A stretch of DNA of 64,000 bases from a bacterium HR19 (GCA_002898315.1 BEHV01000006.1:60984-124983); one strand, 5' to 3'; numbered from the stretch's first letter, positions 50,356 through 60,039 are shown. The notes: generated from the sequence alone by a model not told the origin. Made by a program: numbers and translations.

Positions 50356-51366
50356 TCAGATTATATTTTTTTGATAGAGAAGTTCTGCTATTTGTACAGC
50401 GTTGAGAGCAGCTCCTTTTCGCAGGTTATCTGCAACAATCCACATAGCGAGCTCGCCTGTTTCTGTTTTTCTTATCCTTCCGACAAAAACATCGTCTGTT
50501 CCGCTCAACTCGTCAGGAGTTGGATAAATATCTTCCCTGGTGTTATTCATAAGAGTTATTCCTTTTGCAGAACTCAAAACTCTTTCTACATCAGGAAGAG
50601 CGAAATCCTTTTGAAGTTCAGCGTATACGACCTCTGAATGACAGACATAAACGGGCACCCTCACACATGTGACGCTAACCTTTATATCTGCTTCCATTAT
50701 CTTTTTCGTTTCATTCACCATCTTCATCTCTTCTTCTGTAAAGCCATTATCTAACACTTTTCCTATTCTTGGAATGAGGTTGAACGCTATTTTTTTTGGG
50801 AAGACGCCGGGGACCATATCTTTTCCTTCAAGATGAGAAACGGTACTTTCAGTGAGTTCGTCAACAGCTTTTTTTCCGGCACCAGAAACAGATTGGTAGG
50901 TAGCGACAGAAACTTTTTTCACATAAAAGGCATCATGAATAGGTTTTAGAGCAACGACGAGCTGTATTGTTGAGCAGTTCGGATTAGCGATTATTCCTTT
51001 TTTGATGTCGTTTATTCTGTGAGGATTAACTTCTGGAACTATGAGAGGGACATCGGGGTCCATTCTCCATCTTGAAGAGTTATCTATAACTATTGCTCCG
51101 CTTTTTGCGAAAAGTGGGGCAAATATTCCGCTAACGGTTGAGCCAGCAGAAAAAAGAGCTATATCTATTCCTTTGAAATCCCCATTTTCTTTGAGGGCTT
51201 TGACTTTTATCTTTTCTCCCTTGAACTCTAATTCTTCACCTTCTGATCTTTCTGAGGCGAAAAGTTTCAGTTCTTTTACGGGAAAATTTCTCTGCTCCAG
51301 GGTTTTTATCATTTCTCTTCCGACAAGTCCTGTCGCTCCTACCACTGCTACCGAATACATATACAA
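50356..51366 (-). CDS. asd: Aspartate-semialdehyde dehydrogenase
   Basis: VAVVGATGLVGREMIKTLEQRNFPV, GIIANPNCSTIQLVVALKPI, YQSVSGAGKKAVDEL. Confidence 0.95.
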   Translation of the reverse strand: MYMYSVAVVGATGLVGREMIKTLEQRNFPVKELKLFASERSEGEELEFKGEKIKVKALKENGDFKGIDIALFSAGSTVSGIFAPLFAKSGAIVIDNSSRWRMDPDVPLIVPEVNPHRINDIKKGIIANPNCSTIQLVVALKPIHDAFYVKKVSVATYQSVSGAGKKAVDELTESTVSHLEGKDMVPGVFPKKIAFNLIPRIGKVLDNGFTEEEMKMVNETKKIMEADIKVSVTCVRVPVYVCHSEVVYAELQKDFALPDVERVLSSAKGITLMNNTREDIYPTPDELSGTDDVFVGRIRKTETGELAMWIVADNLRKGAALNAVQIAELLYQKNII

Positions 51367-51466
51367 AATTCTAATCTTGTATCGTAGATAATGTTAATAT
51401 TCCATAAAAATTATTATTGTCATTTCTCATAACTGAAATTTTTCTCGCATGTTCTGCTTTGATGAT

Positions 51467-52006
51467 TTAATATTTACAACTGTGAGAATCTTTAAGATTT
51501 TTTGATCTGGGTAAGTATCTGAATGACCCATTTTTCTGCTTGGCTGTTTTGATGGAAAAATTTCTCAGAACTTCCAACATAAAGTCAATTCGGGAAAACT
51601 TTTTCGGGATTAAATTGTCAAATTGCTCTTTTGTGATATTATCTGTGTTGCTAAAAATAGGTATGCCAAGTTTTTCAGCTTCCGCATCTTCTAATCCAGC
51701 AAGATACCAGCTTTCTATTTCTTTTATTACCACAATTATTCTTTCTTCGTCAATACTTTTCAGTTTATTTTTTACCTCCTGTTTTTTGGCGGTTATACAT
51801 GGTGAATTGTTAATATCTACCACAAAAATATACTCTGCACCCATAGAATTAATGCTTTTGATGTACCCTTTGATCTTTTCTTTCTTTTCATTTGCGTGTT
51901 TTATTATTTTCACATAATCATATTTTCCTTCCAACTTTGGTTTGATTATATTTTTAAAGAATAGTTCGTCATTATTACCTTCAACAAATATAAAAATTCC
52001 TCTCAT
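51467..52006 (-). CDS. Small TOPRIM-like protein (DUF3226/DUF4276/DUF4435-like)
   Basis: IFVEGNNDELFFKNII (Glu motif), YIFVVDINN (DxN instead of DxD), VVIKEIESWYLAGLEDAEAEKLG. Confidence 0.65.
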   Translation of the reverse strand: MRGIFIFVEGNNDELFFKNIIKPKLEGKYDYVKIIKHANEKKEKIKGYIKSINSMGAEYIFVVDINNSPCITAKKQEVKNKLKSIDEERIIVVIKEIESWYLAGLEDAEAEKLGIPIFSNTDNITKEQFDNLIPKKFSRIDFMLEVLRNFSIKTAKQKNGSFRYLPRSKNLKDSHSCKY

Positions 52007-52011
52007 GAACG

Positions 52012-53232
52012 CTAAAGCAGATTTTGGACATAGAGTTCTTCAATTCCTATTTCATTTTGCAAGAATATCTTTACCTCATCTTTACCTGATGGTCTTGAAA
52101 TCAGAGAGAAGCCATCTTTATCACGAGAAACAAGCAAGATATTCTCCAATCCCGCATATTTTACTATTTCAGGGTTATGGGTTGTGATGATAATTTGTTT
52201 ATTTTGTGAGGCATCCTTCATCATATCTACTACCTTGGAGATAAGGTAAGGATGTATATTTCGCTCAGGTTCCTCAATTATAATCAGAGGTTTTTCCTCA
52301 AAATATAAAGCGACGAGCAAAGCAATTATGTTTATTGTTCCATCGGAAATCAAAGACGCTGGAATGTAATCCTTAAAATATGTTTCCTGCAATTTGAAAA
52401 ACAGAGATTTATCTGCAAATTTTTCCACTCCAATATCACTTACAAATGGCAAAAGATATTTCAAAAGATTAAATAGTTTTCTCTTCTTCTCCGCGTTTTT
52501 AATGATATTTTTAAGAACAATAGATAAATTACTCCCATCTTCTTCTAACTCGGCTTTTCCGGTAATTGGAGTAGCTTTTTTAGGCAACTTAGGGTCAAAA
52601 TTATATATTGAAATACTGCTGAAAATTGGAGGCTTAAAGAACGGTTCTGCAAGAAGAATGGTATTAGGGGGTAATTCTTTCCCCTTCAAAAATGGCGGAT
52701 ATATATCATCTTCTTTTATCGGTACTTCTTCTGGTTTTATTTCAGCTTTTACTTTTCCATTAACATTAGATACAATAATTTCTCCTTCAGTTTCTTCTCT
52801 CTCTTCTATTTTTTTCTTTTGCATCTCAAGCCTAGGAAACTTACATTTAAAAGATAAAATATCTCTAGAAACTTCAAATCCTAATCCTTCTTCTCTAAAC
52901 TTCAATACAAACTCATAAGTTATCTCATGCACTTTTATCATTATTAAACCTTCCTTCTTTGCTATCAAAGATGTAAATCCTTCGTCAGAAACGACTTTTA
53001 GGAAAAAGACCTCATCTGCGCCAATCTTTATATTTTTCAGATACTCAACACCTCCTTGCATAGATATTGCGTTTTCTAATCCTTCTCTTTCTATATCTCT
53101 CAGAAACTGAAAAATTTGAACAAAATTAGATTTCCCAGAAGCGTTCGCCCCAATCAATACATTAAACTTTCCCAGCTCAATTTCTAGCTCTTTAAAACTC
53201 TTGAAGTTCTTTACCTCTATCTTTTTTATCAT
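52012..53232 (-). CDS. AAA_21/SMC-like ATPase (COG4637-type, OLD/AriA/RloA-like)
   Basis: KNFKSFKELEIELGKFNVLIGANASGKSNFVQIFQFLRD, signature LISDGTINIIALLVAL, Walker B PLIIIEEPERNIHPYL, H-loop ITTHNPEIV. Confidence 0.88.
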   Translation of the reverse strand: MIKKIEVKNFKSFKELEIELGKFNVLIGANASGKSNFVQIFQFLRDIEREGLENAISMQGGVEYLKNIKIGADEVFFLKVVSDEGFTSLIAKKEGLIMIKVHEITYEFVLKFREEGLGFEVSRDILSFKCKFPRLEMQKKKIEEREETEGEIIVSNVNGKVKAEIKPEEVPIKEDDIYPPFLKGKELPPNTILLAEPFFKPPIFSSISIYNFDPKLPKKATPITGKAELEEDGSNLSIVLKNIIKNAEKKRKLFNLLKYLLPFVSDIGVEKFADKSLFFKLQETYFKDYIPASLISDGTINIIALLVALYFEEKPLIIIEEPERNIHPYLISKVVDMMKDASQNKQIIITTHNPEIVKYAGLENILLVSRDKDGFSLISRPSGKDEVKIFLQNEIGIEELYVQNLL

Positions 53233-53254
53233 CTTTTAATCTCCATTCAACTAT

Positions 53255-53509
53255 TTATAATATTAATTTTTTACTGACAAAGAGAATTTTCTCTATTTCA
53301 ATATTTGCTTTCCAACGCTTTTTCAAGCCAGCAGAGCTTCCGGTAAATCTTAAAAGAAATGCATTATTAGAGAGTAGATATTTCCCTTCTGTATCTGATT
53401 TTTTAAAATTCTTTCTGATGTATAAAGCGTTTGCAGGTTGTGTTAGGTGTTTCAAATGCAGAGCGCTATCAAAAATTGCTGTAAATTTAATTTTAGCTTC
53501 TATTTTCAT
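53255..53509 (-). CDS. Small uncharacterised ORF upstream of the ATPase
   Basis: 84 aa, 22 nt upstream of and co-directional with the ATPase; overlaps the 5' end of fliP head-on, so may be spurious. Confidence 0.3.
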   Translation of the reverse strand: MKIEAKIKFTAIFDSALHLKHLTQPANALYIRKNFKKSDTEGKYLLSNNAFLLRFTGSSAGLKKRWKANIEIEKILFVSKKLIL

Positions 53510-54314
53510 CGTATTCTTACCTTACAAAGCTTGGTATAATTCCGAACGCTCTGGTTTTTATCATCTGGCTTTTGCAGAGGAGACAAAGCAAAAAGAACTT
53601 TCCCCTCCGCGTGCTCCTTCTAAACCAACCCCCCCTACTCCACCAATCCCCCCTATAACAATTCAGATAGGAGAAGGCAGAGAAGGATTCATAAACTCAA
53701 TAAGGATAGTTCTTCTTCTCACAATACTGACACTCGCTCCATCACTACTTATACTTATGACCTCCTTTACAAGAATAGTTATAGTCCTTTTCCTTTTGAG
53801 GCAGGCAATAGGTATAGTTCAGGTTCCACCAAACCAAGTCCTTATAGGATTGGCTTTATTTCTCTCTATTTTTATAATGAAACCCGCACTTCAAGAAAGC
53901 TATTCAAATGCTTTCAAACCTTACTCAGAGGGTAAGATTGAAGAGATAGAGTTCATTTCAAAAGCTTTTGAGCCATTCAAAAAGTTCATGCTGAAGCAGG
54001 TGGGAGAGAAAGAGCTTGATGTTTTTCTGAAAATCGCAGGTAAAGGGAGACCATCTTCTCCATCAGAAATCTCGGCAGATGTCCTGATTCCGGCATTTAT
54101 CATATCTGAAATAAAGAGGGGATTTGAGATAGGTTTTTTGATATATATTCCTTTCATAATTATTGATATTGTTATCGCATCAATACTTATGGCTATGGGA
54201 ATGATAATGGTTCCACCTATAATACTTTCTGTTCCCTTCAAACTCATAGCTTTTGTCGTAGCAGACGGGTGGACGCTTCTGACAAGCTCACTTGTAGGAA
54301 GCTTTATAAAATAA
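53418..54314 (+). CDS. fliP: Flagellar biosynthetic protein FliP; exact start uncertain
   Basis: TILTLAPSLLILMTSFTRIVIVLFLLRQAIG, PPNQVLIGLALFLSIFIMKP, LIPAFIISEIKRGFEIGFLIYIPFIIIDIVIASILMAMGMIMVPP. Confidence 0.95.
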   Translation: MYKAFAGCVRCFKCRALSKIAVNLILASIFIVFLPYKAWYNSERSGFYHLAFAEETKQKELSPPRAPSKPTPPTPPIPPITIQIGEGREGFINSIRIVLLLTILTLAPSLLILMTSFTRIVIVLFLLRQAIGIVQVPPNQVLIGLALFLSIFIMKPALQESYSNAFKPYSEGKIEEIEFISKAFEPFKKFMLKQVGEKELDVFLKIAGKGRPSSPSEISADVLIPAFIISEIKRGFEIGFLIYIPFIIIDIVIASILMAMGMIMVPPIILSVPFKLIAFVVADGWTLLTSSLVGSFIK

Positions 54315-54333
54315 AAAACAGAGATTCAACATA

Positions 54334-54729
54334 TCAGAGGAGGAAAAAATCCAAAATCTCTTTATCTCCGTATAGTTCTTTTTCAGAGCATAGAAGAGAA
54401 AAGATTCTGCGAGGCGCCCTCATCAAAATAAGAGAGTTAGGAAAAATGCAGAGCTCATTCCCGCGCGCAAAATTCAATCTTCTTGTCTCATCTACATGAA
54501 CATAAAGAGATATTCCACAAAAATTCTCCTTCAGGTCAGTTTTGAATCCAACATTTTTCAAAATACTCTTTACCTTCTCCGGAACTCTTCCACGAATCAA
54601 AAAAGAAATTTTCTCATCTTTCGTGAGAAATAGAGAAAATATCGCTTCATACCTTTTGAGAGGAACATCTTTGAAAATTCCATCCTCATCATAAACGAAA
54701 ACTTTTTTAACCTTAACGATTTTGTTCAT
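54334..54729 (-). CDS. Hypothetical protein
   Basis: 131-aa ORF in an otherwise empty interval, convergent with fliP. Confidence 0.55.
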   Translation of the reverse strand: MNKIVKVKKVFVYDEDGIFKDVPLKRYEAIFSLFLTKDEKISFLIRGRVPEKVKSILKNVGFKTDLKENFCGISLYVHVDETRRLNFARGNELCIFPNSLILMRAPRRIFSLLCSEKELYGDKEILDFFLL

Positions 54730-54764
54730 CTATGAGAGAAAGTTTGTTATTCTATTTGAAAAAA

Positions 54765-56381
54765 TCAGAAAAGATAGGTAAACCTAAGCTGGGTTTTGAA
54801 TGTGTTCTTGCTTTGCGGTAGTGCAGATTTCAGAGCATCACCAACAATCAAATATCCGAGCTGAGTTCCAAACTCAAAATTCTCTATACCAATTTTCAAA
54901 GCCCAATCTATCTCAACTCCGAGGAGACCTTTTTTAGCGGTTTTCCCAAAAGCCGGCTGTCCAGAAACCGGGTCAATAAGTGTATTCTCATTAGAAAAAG
55001 CAGACATAATAGATAAATAAGTCCCAATAGCTTCAAACGGGAAAATGCCGACCGTAGGCATGACAAACCATGCACCTTTCACACCTCCTCTGGTTGCAAA
55101 ATACTCTCCACCTCTTCCGAAAAGTTTATCAACATTTTCTCCGAACTTCGCAGTATACCTTGCCATAACATCTTCAAAGAGAATAAAACCAGCGTTGTAA
55201 TCGGGATGCATAGCGATTGATTTGATTTTATCATCTCTTGGGTTATCGTCTCCGCTCGCATAACCGCCGTCTAAAATCAGTTTTATAAGTCCTGTCTCCC
55301 ACTTTATTCGTCCTGCAAGGTTCCATGCTGAAACCGAGTATCTTGAAAAGTTCCCAAAAACAGGAATAAGATTTGTTTTTCCTGTAAGGAGGTTACCTTC
55401 AAGCGCAAGTTCAAGCTCACTCAAAATTCTGAAATTGATATACGGCAAAATGAAGTATAACTCTGTGCTTTTTGAGGTTGAGTATATAGCACCACTATAA
55501 AGAGAGAACTCCACTCTGTCTCCTTTTATCGTAGGTATTATAAACGGGTCAACGAGGTTCTCTTTTGTCTCCCCCATTTCAGACCTCAGAAAATCAAAAC
55601 CTAAGTCAAATTTGAACTTTTCTGTTGGTTTTATTCCGAGCGAAATTCTATCTCTTGTGCTTCCAAAGTGAGCATCATCCCATAAGTTTCTGAAACCATT
55701 TCCATCGTTGAAAAATATTCCAAGTCCATAATGAACTGGCTGACGACCAACAGATAAACTTATAGGCAAAGTCAAAATACTTCCTATCTCTCCCCAAAAT
55801 CTCTTCAAAGCAAACATCCTTGAAATTCCCGAACAGCTTGCGAAATTTCTTCCTTCATTGTATCTGTCGCACAGAATTTCTCCCTGTGTGAAACCATTTA
55901 TACCCTCTCCCCACACAACATCGTCAAGAATATCAACCTGACCGTAAAGAGATAGAGTTGGAGATATTTTCAGCGATGGGTCTAACCTCACCCTTGACTG
56001 AACATAATTCGGGTTGAAATATCTGTTTTCAGGAAGGCGCGGTAGATTAGAAAAGAAGAAGAATCTTGTTCTGAAATAACCGTTTATCTTAAACATTTCG
56101 GGAATTTCTTGCTCTTCGGCAAAGTTGTATGGGGTAGCAAACTCCTCCTCTTCTTCTTGATTTTGCTGCTGTTCAAGAATTTTTTCTATGCTTTCTTCAT
56201 CTTCGTTTTCTCCTTCGGTTTTACCTTCACCTTCATTATCTTGTTTGTTTTCATCCTCATCACTTTGCACCAATTGAATAAGATTCTGTGTGTTTTGAAG
56301 AGTTTGAAGAGAATAATTTTTGAGTTTGCCGTGGTATATATTTTGCGTTGAAAGGTTCAAAAGAAGAAGTTCAAAAAGCAT
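54765..56381 (-). CDS. Putative outer-membrane beta-barrel protein (TIGR04551-like)
   Basis: GYFRTRFFFFSNLP, RVRLDPSLKISPTLSLYGQVDILDDVVWG, VGRQPVHYGLGIFFNDGNGFRNLWDDAHFGSTRDRISLG; C-terminal aromatic. Confidence 0.65.
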   Translation of the reverse strand: MLFELLLLNLSTQNIYHGKLKNYSLQTLQNTQNLIQLVQSDEDENKQDNEGEGKTEGENEDEESIEKILEQQQNQEEEEEFATPYNFAEEQEIPEMFKINGYFRTRFFFFSNLPRLPENRYFNPNYVQSRVRLDPSLKISPTLSLYGQVDILDDVVWGEGINGFTQGEILCDRYNEGRNFASCSGISRMFALKRFWGEIGSILTLPISLSVGRQPVHYGLGIFFNDGNGFRNLWDDAHFGSTRDRISLGIKPTEKFKFDLGFDFLRSEMGETKENLVDPFIIPTIKGDRVEFSLYSGAIYSTSKSTELYFILPYINFRILSELELALEGNLLTGKTNLIPVFGNFSRYSVSAWNLAGRIKWETGLIKLILDGGYASGDDNPRDDKIKSIAMHPDYNAGFILFEDVMARYTAKFGENVDKLFGRGGEYFATRGGVKGAWFVMPTVGIFPFEAIGTYLSIMSAFSNENTLIDPVSGQPAFGKTAKKGLLGVEIDWALKIGIENFEFGTQLGYLIVGDALKSALPQSKNTFKTQLRFTYLF

Positions 56382-56508
56382 TCCAAAACACCTCCTCTCA
56401 ACTCTTTACAGATATGCTATTTTTATTTTACTTTTTTTATTTTATTTTACTAAAAACAAATGAAATTTGTTGAATTTGTTCAACTCCGATTTCCAAAAGA
56501 TAAACATT

Positions 56509-59289
56509 TTAGACATTCTCGGTAAGGGATTTTCTCATAATCTCCAAAAGGTCGTCAATTCCGTTGAGAAGAGGAATTCTCATTTTCCCTTTCTCTGATT
56601 CTACATCAACATAGCTCATATCTTTTGAGAAGATAGCAGAATAAACTTTGAGTTTTCTCATAAGAACTTTGAGTTTTGAAATTTTGACAAAGTTTTCAAG
56701 TTCTTCGTAAATTTCCTTTTCATCTCGGGAAAATCTTTCAACGATAATTTTTTTGATTTCTTCTACATCATCTTCGGTTTCTGCCATAGCAAAAGCTTTG
56801 TAAAAAGATAATCTCACAATCGGGTCATCTACAAGAGATTTCGGAATAAACGCTGGAACATCAATCTCCACGTATGGTTCAAAATCAAATTTTTTGAGTT
56901 CAAGCTTTTCCTTCATGCTCTCTATGACTTCCTGCAAGATTTCAATATACAAATCAAAACCGACAGAATATATGTGTCCCGTTTGCTCTTTGCCGAAGAT
57001 ATTTCCAGCTCCTCTCATCTCCAAGTCCTTCAAAGATAGCTTGAAACCTATGTTATTGTCTGAGAAATTTACAGAATCAATGAAAAATTCAATTCTCATT
57101 TTTGATTTTTGAGATATGTTATCGGGAAGAGCTAAATAGCAGAAGGCATCTTTATCTCCTCTTCCAACCCTTCCTCTCAGCTGGTAAAGTTCTGAAAGTC
57201 CGAAAAGGTCAGCTCTTTCAATAATCATGGTGTTTGCGTTAGGTATGTCAAGTCCGAGCGCAACAATTTTTGTTGCAACAAGAATATCTACTTTACCATA
57301 CATGAAAGCCAAAATTATATCTTCTATGTCTTTCGGTCTCATTCTACCGTGGATTGAGCTTATTTTAGCATTAGGGAAAATTTTCGCCAGCTTCAACATA
57401 ATGCTTTCAAGTCCAGATATAAAAGGGAAGACATAGATGACCTGCCCTCCTCTTGCAAGCTCATAATCAATAACATCTTTTAAATTTTTTTCTTGAATAA
57501 GGGTTGTGAAAACATTTCCTCTGTTCAAAGGTTTTGTTCTTATAATAGATATGTCTTTGAGTCCCGAAAGAGCCATTTTCAGAGTTCTTGGTATAGGAGT
57601 TGCAGTAAGTGATATAACATCGCATATCGCCCTTATACGATTTATCTTTTCTTTATGTGATACTCCGAACCTCTGTTCTTCGTCTATTATCAGAAGTCCG
57701 AGGTTTCTAAAATACGGAAGAACATTCAAAACCTTATGGGTTCCGATAACTATATCAATCTTTCCTTCTGTGATTTTATGTATTATTTCTTTTTCTTCTT
57801 TTTCTGGGGTGAGGCGGGAGAGCATAGCTATTTCAAATGGGAGGTCGTAAAGTCGCTGTTTAAAAGTCATGTAGTGCTGAAGTGCAAGCGGGGTTGTGGG
57901 AGCAATAAATGCAACCTGCTTTCCCGAATATGCGCAAATAGCAGAAGCACGCAAAGCAATTTCTGTCTTCCCAACCCCCGAATCCCCTATGATAATCCTA
58001 TCTGCTGGATAATCCTTCTCGCAAAAATCTTCTACTATCTCCTCTATGGCTTTTTTCTGGTCAGGTGTCTCCTCAAACAAAAATGTTTGAGAAAGATGCG
58101 TTAAAATATCATCTGCTCTGACATACCGAGGTCTTTTTATAGCTCTCCTCAAAGCTATGGCACGCATAAAATGAGAAAGCTGTTTTTCTATAAATTGCTT
58201 GACTCTCTTTTTCCTCAGAGCAAATGTTTTTCCCCCAAGCTCATCAAGAGGAGGATTATCTATACCTATGTATTTATGAAGCAGAGAAATGTCTTCTGCT
58301 CTTATGTAGAGCATCGCAGAATCTTTGTATTCTATCTTCAAAAATTCCCTTCCGTATTCTATCGTTGTTCCCCTGAAAATTCCTATTCCGTGAACTTTAT
58401 GGACAACATACGTTCCCTCCTGTAGCTCTTCAAGGTTTATCGGGGGGAGTTTTGGTTTTATCTCCTTTTTCTTTTTGGAAGAAAAAAGTTCAAAAGATAT
58501 AACTGCGAACTTCTTTTCAGGAATAATAAACGGATATGGCGGTTCTGATGCTCTTTTTATTTTCGTGGAAAGACCTTTTGCGAATTCCTCTTCGTAAGAA
58601 TCTCTGACAACAAATATTATATCATACTGCTTTGCGATAAGGTCCTCAATATCTTCTTTCCGTTTCAGAAAATCTTTCGCATCCAAAATCTTCAGAGATA
58701 AAATTTCTTGAAGCAATTTCAGGTTTTGCGTTTTCTTTGAGTGTTCATCACATAGCTCACCCTTGCAGAAGCAAAAAATGTTTTCAAAATAATCTGAAAC
58801 CTTTACAGATTTTACATCTGTTCTTGAATCAATGCGAAAACTCTTTAATCTCTCAACTCTGTATCCATCTTGATGAATAAGGTATATTTTCTCAATGGTA
58901 TCAAAAAAAATCTCAATCCTGAACTTTTTGCCTTTCTTTGCTACTATCTCAAAAACATCTCCGACAAGAGAAAAATCTCCTTCTTCATAAGGGTCAAAAT
59001 TTACTCTTGAATATCCGTTTTCCACAAGAAATGTCAAGATATTTTCTGGTTTTACTTTCATCTGTTCTTCAAGATGTAGGGATTTTTGAGGGAGCTGAAA
59101 GAAGTCAGACAACTTTGAAGGGTGGTCAAGAATCAGAATACCATCGCCGGGAAAATAAGAGAACTTTTTGCCTTTGATTATGAGAGAAGCAGAAAAAAAC
59201 TTAGCCGCATCTTTACTCTGAAAAACAAAAACAGAACTATCTGGGATTCCAAAGATAAACGGTATTGCAGATATTTGAGCTAAACTCAT
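56509..59289 (-). CDS. mfd: Transcription-repair coupling factor, compact form
   Basis: CarD/RID region EGTYVVHKVHGIGIFRG; helicase GDSGVGKTEIALRA, DEEQRFGVSHKEKI, SLTATPIPRTLKMALSG, QLRGRVGRGDKDAFCYL. Confidence 0.95.
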   Translation of the reverse strand: MSLAQISAIPFIFGIPDSSVFVFQSKDAAKFFSASLIIKGKKFSYFPGDGILILDHPSKLSDFFQLPQKSLHLEEQMKVKPENILTFLVENGYSRVNFDPYEEGDFSLVGDVFEIVAKKGKKFRIEIFFDTIEKIYLIHQDGYRVERLKSFRIDSRTDVKSVKVSDYFENIFCFCKGELCDEHSKKTQNLKLLQEILSLKILDAKDFLKRKEDIEDLIAKQYDIIFVVRDSYEEEFAKGLSTKIKRASEPPYPFIIPEKKFAVISFELFSSKKKKEIKPKLPPINLEELQEGTYVVHKVHGIGIFRGTTIEYGREFLKIEYKDSAMLYIRAEDISLLHKYIGIDNPPLDELGGKTFALRKKRVKQFIEKQLSHFMRAIALRRAIKRPRYVRADDILTHLSQTFLFEETPDQKKAIEEIVEDFCEKDYPADRIIIGDSGVGKTEIALRASAICAYSGKQVAFIAPTTPLALQHYMTFKQRLYDLPFEIAMLSRLTPEKEEKEIIHKITEGKIDIVIGTHKVLNVLPYFRNLGLLIIDEEQRFGVSHKEKINRIRAICDVISLTATPIPRTLKMALSGLKDISIIRTKPLNRGNVFTTLIQEKNLKDVIDYELARGGQVIYVFPFISGLESIMLKLAKIFPNAKISSIHGRMRPKDIEDIILAFMYGKVDILVATKIVALGLDIPNANTMIIERADLFGLSELYQLRGRVGRGDKDAFCYLALPDNISQKSKMRIEFFIDSVNFSDNNIGFKLSLKDLEMRGAGNIFGKEQTGHIYSVGFDLYIEILQEVIESMKEKLELKKFDFEPYVEIDVPAFIPKSLVDDPIVRLSFYKAFAMAETEDDVEEIKKIIVERFSRDEKEIYEELENFVKISKLKVLMRKLKVYSAIFSKDMSYVDVESEKGKMRIPLLNGIDDLLEIMRKSLTENV

Positions 59290-59370
59290 ATTGTAGAAAC
59301 AAAAAACTTAAAACCATCAAAAAGCCCAAAGAAAATCTAAATTTCTATTTACTTATAACTTAAATGTAGG

Positions 59371-60039
59371 TTGAAGATGAGTTCAAATGTAAATTGGAGA
59401 GATTTTTTCTCAAAACTCTATCAATCTTATAAGCCCGATTATGTGAGAAGTGGATACGGATCAGAATTTGCCCTTTTTCTCAGAAAGCTCGTTGTAAAAA
59501 GAGCAGAAGAGAAGTTTTACAAAAACGGTCTTGTTCTTGATATAGGTTGTGGAATAGGGAACTTTTCACAATACTTTCCAAAAGAAAAGTATGTGGGGAT
59601 AGATATAGTAAAAAAGGCAGTCCAGGAAGCAAGAGAGAAACACAATCTGAATTTACTGCTTTCCGACGCTCAAAAACTACCGTTCAAAAAAGAATCGTTT
59701 TCCTTCGTAACAGCAGTAGAGGTTCTTCAATACATTGAAGACAAAAATTTATTTTTTGAAGAAGTTCTGAAAGTTATGAAAGATGACGCAAAATGTATCC
59801 TCATAACACAGAACCCTGATTCAATAATTTGGAGATTGAGGATGAGAAAGAGAGGTAGGTCTCCTCTTCTTTTCGCAAGCATTGAAGAAGTAGAGAGGAT
59901 ACTCGGAAAGGAAAGGATAATGATTTTGGGAGGGATATATACTCCGTTTGACCTTCTGCTTTTTTTCTCTCTCCCGAATTTTCCAAAAGGGTTCGTAAAA
60001 CGATTTGCGAAGTCATTTTATATTGTTTTCAGAAAATAG
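59371..60039 (+). CDS. SAM-dependent methyltransferase (class I)
   Basis: VLDIGCGIGNFSQYFPKEKYVGIDIVKKAV, AVEVLQYIED. Confidence 0.9.
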   Translation: MKMSSNVNWRDFFSKLYQSYKPDYVRSGYGSEFALFLRKLVVKRAEEKFYKNGLVLDIGCGIGNFSQYFPKEKYVGIDIVKKAVQEAREKHNLNLLLSDAQKLPFKKESFSFVTAVEVLQYIEDKNLFFEEVLKVMKDDAKCILITQNPDSIIWRLRMRKRGRSPLLFASIEEVERILGKERIMILGGIYTPFDLLLFFSLPNFPKGFVKRFAKSFYIVFRK

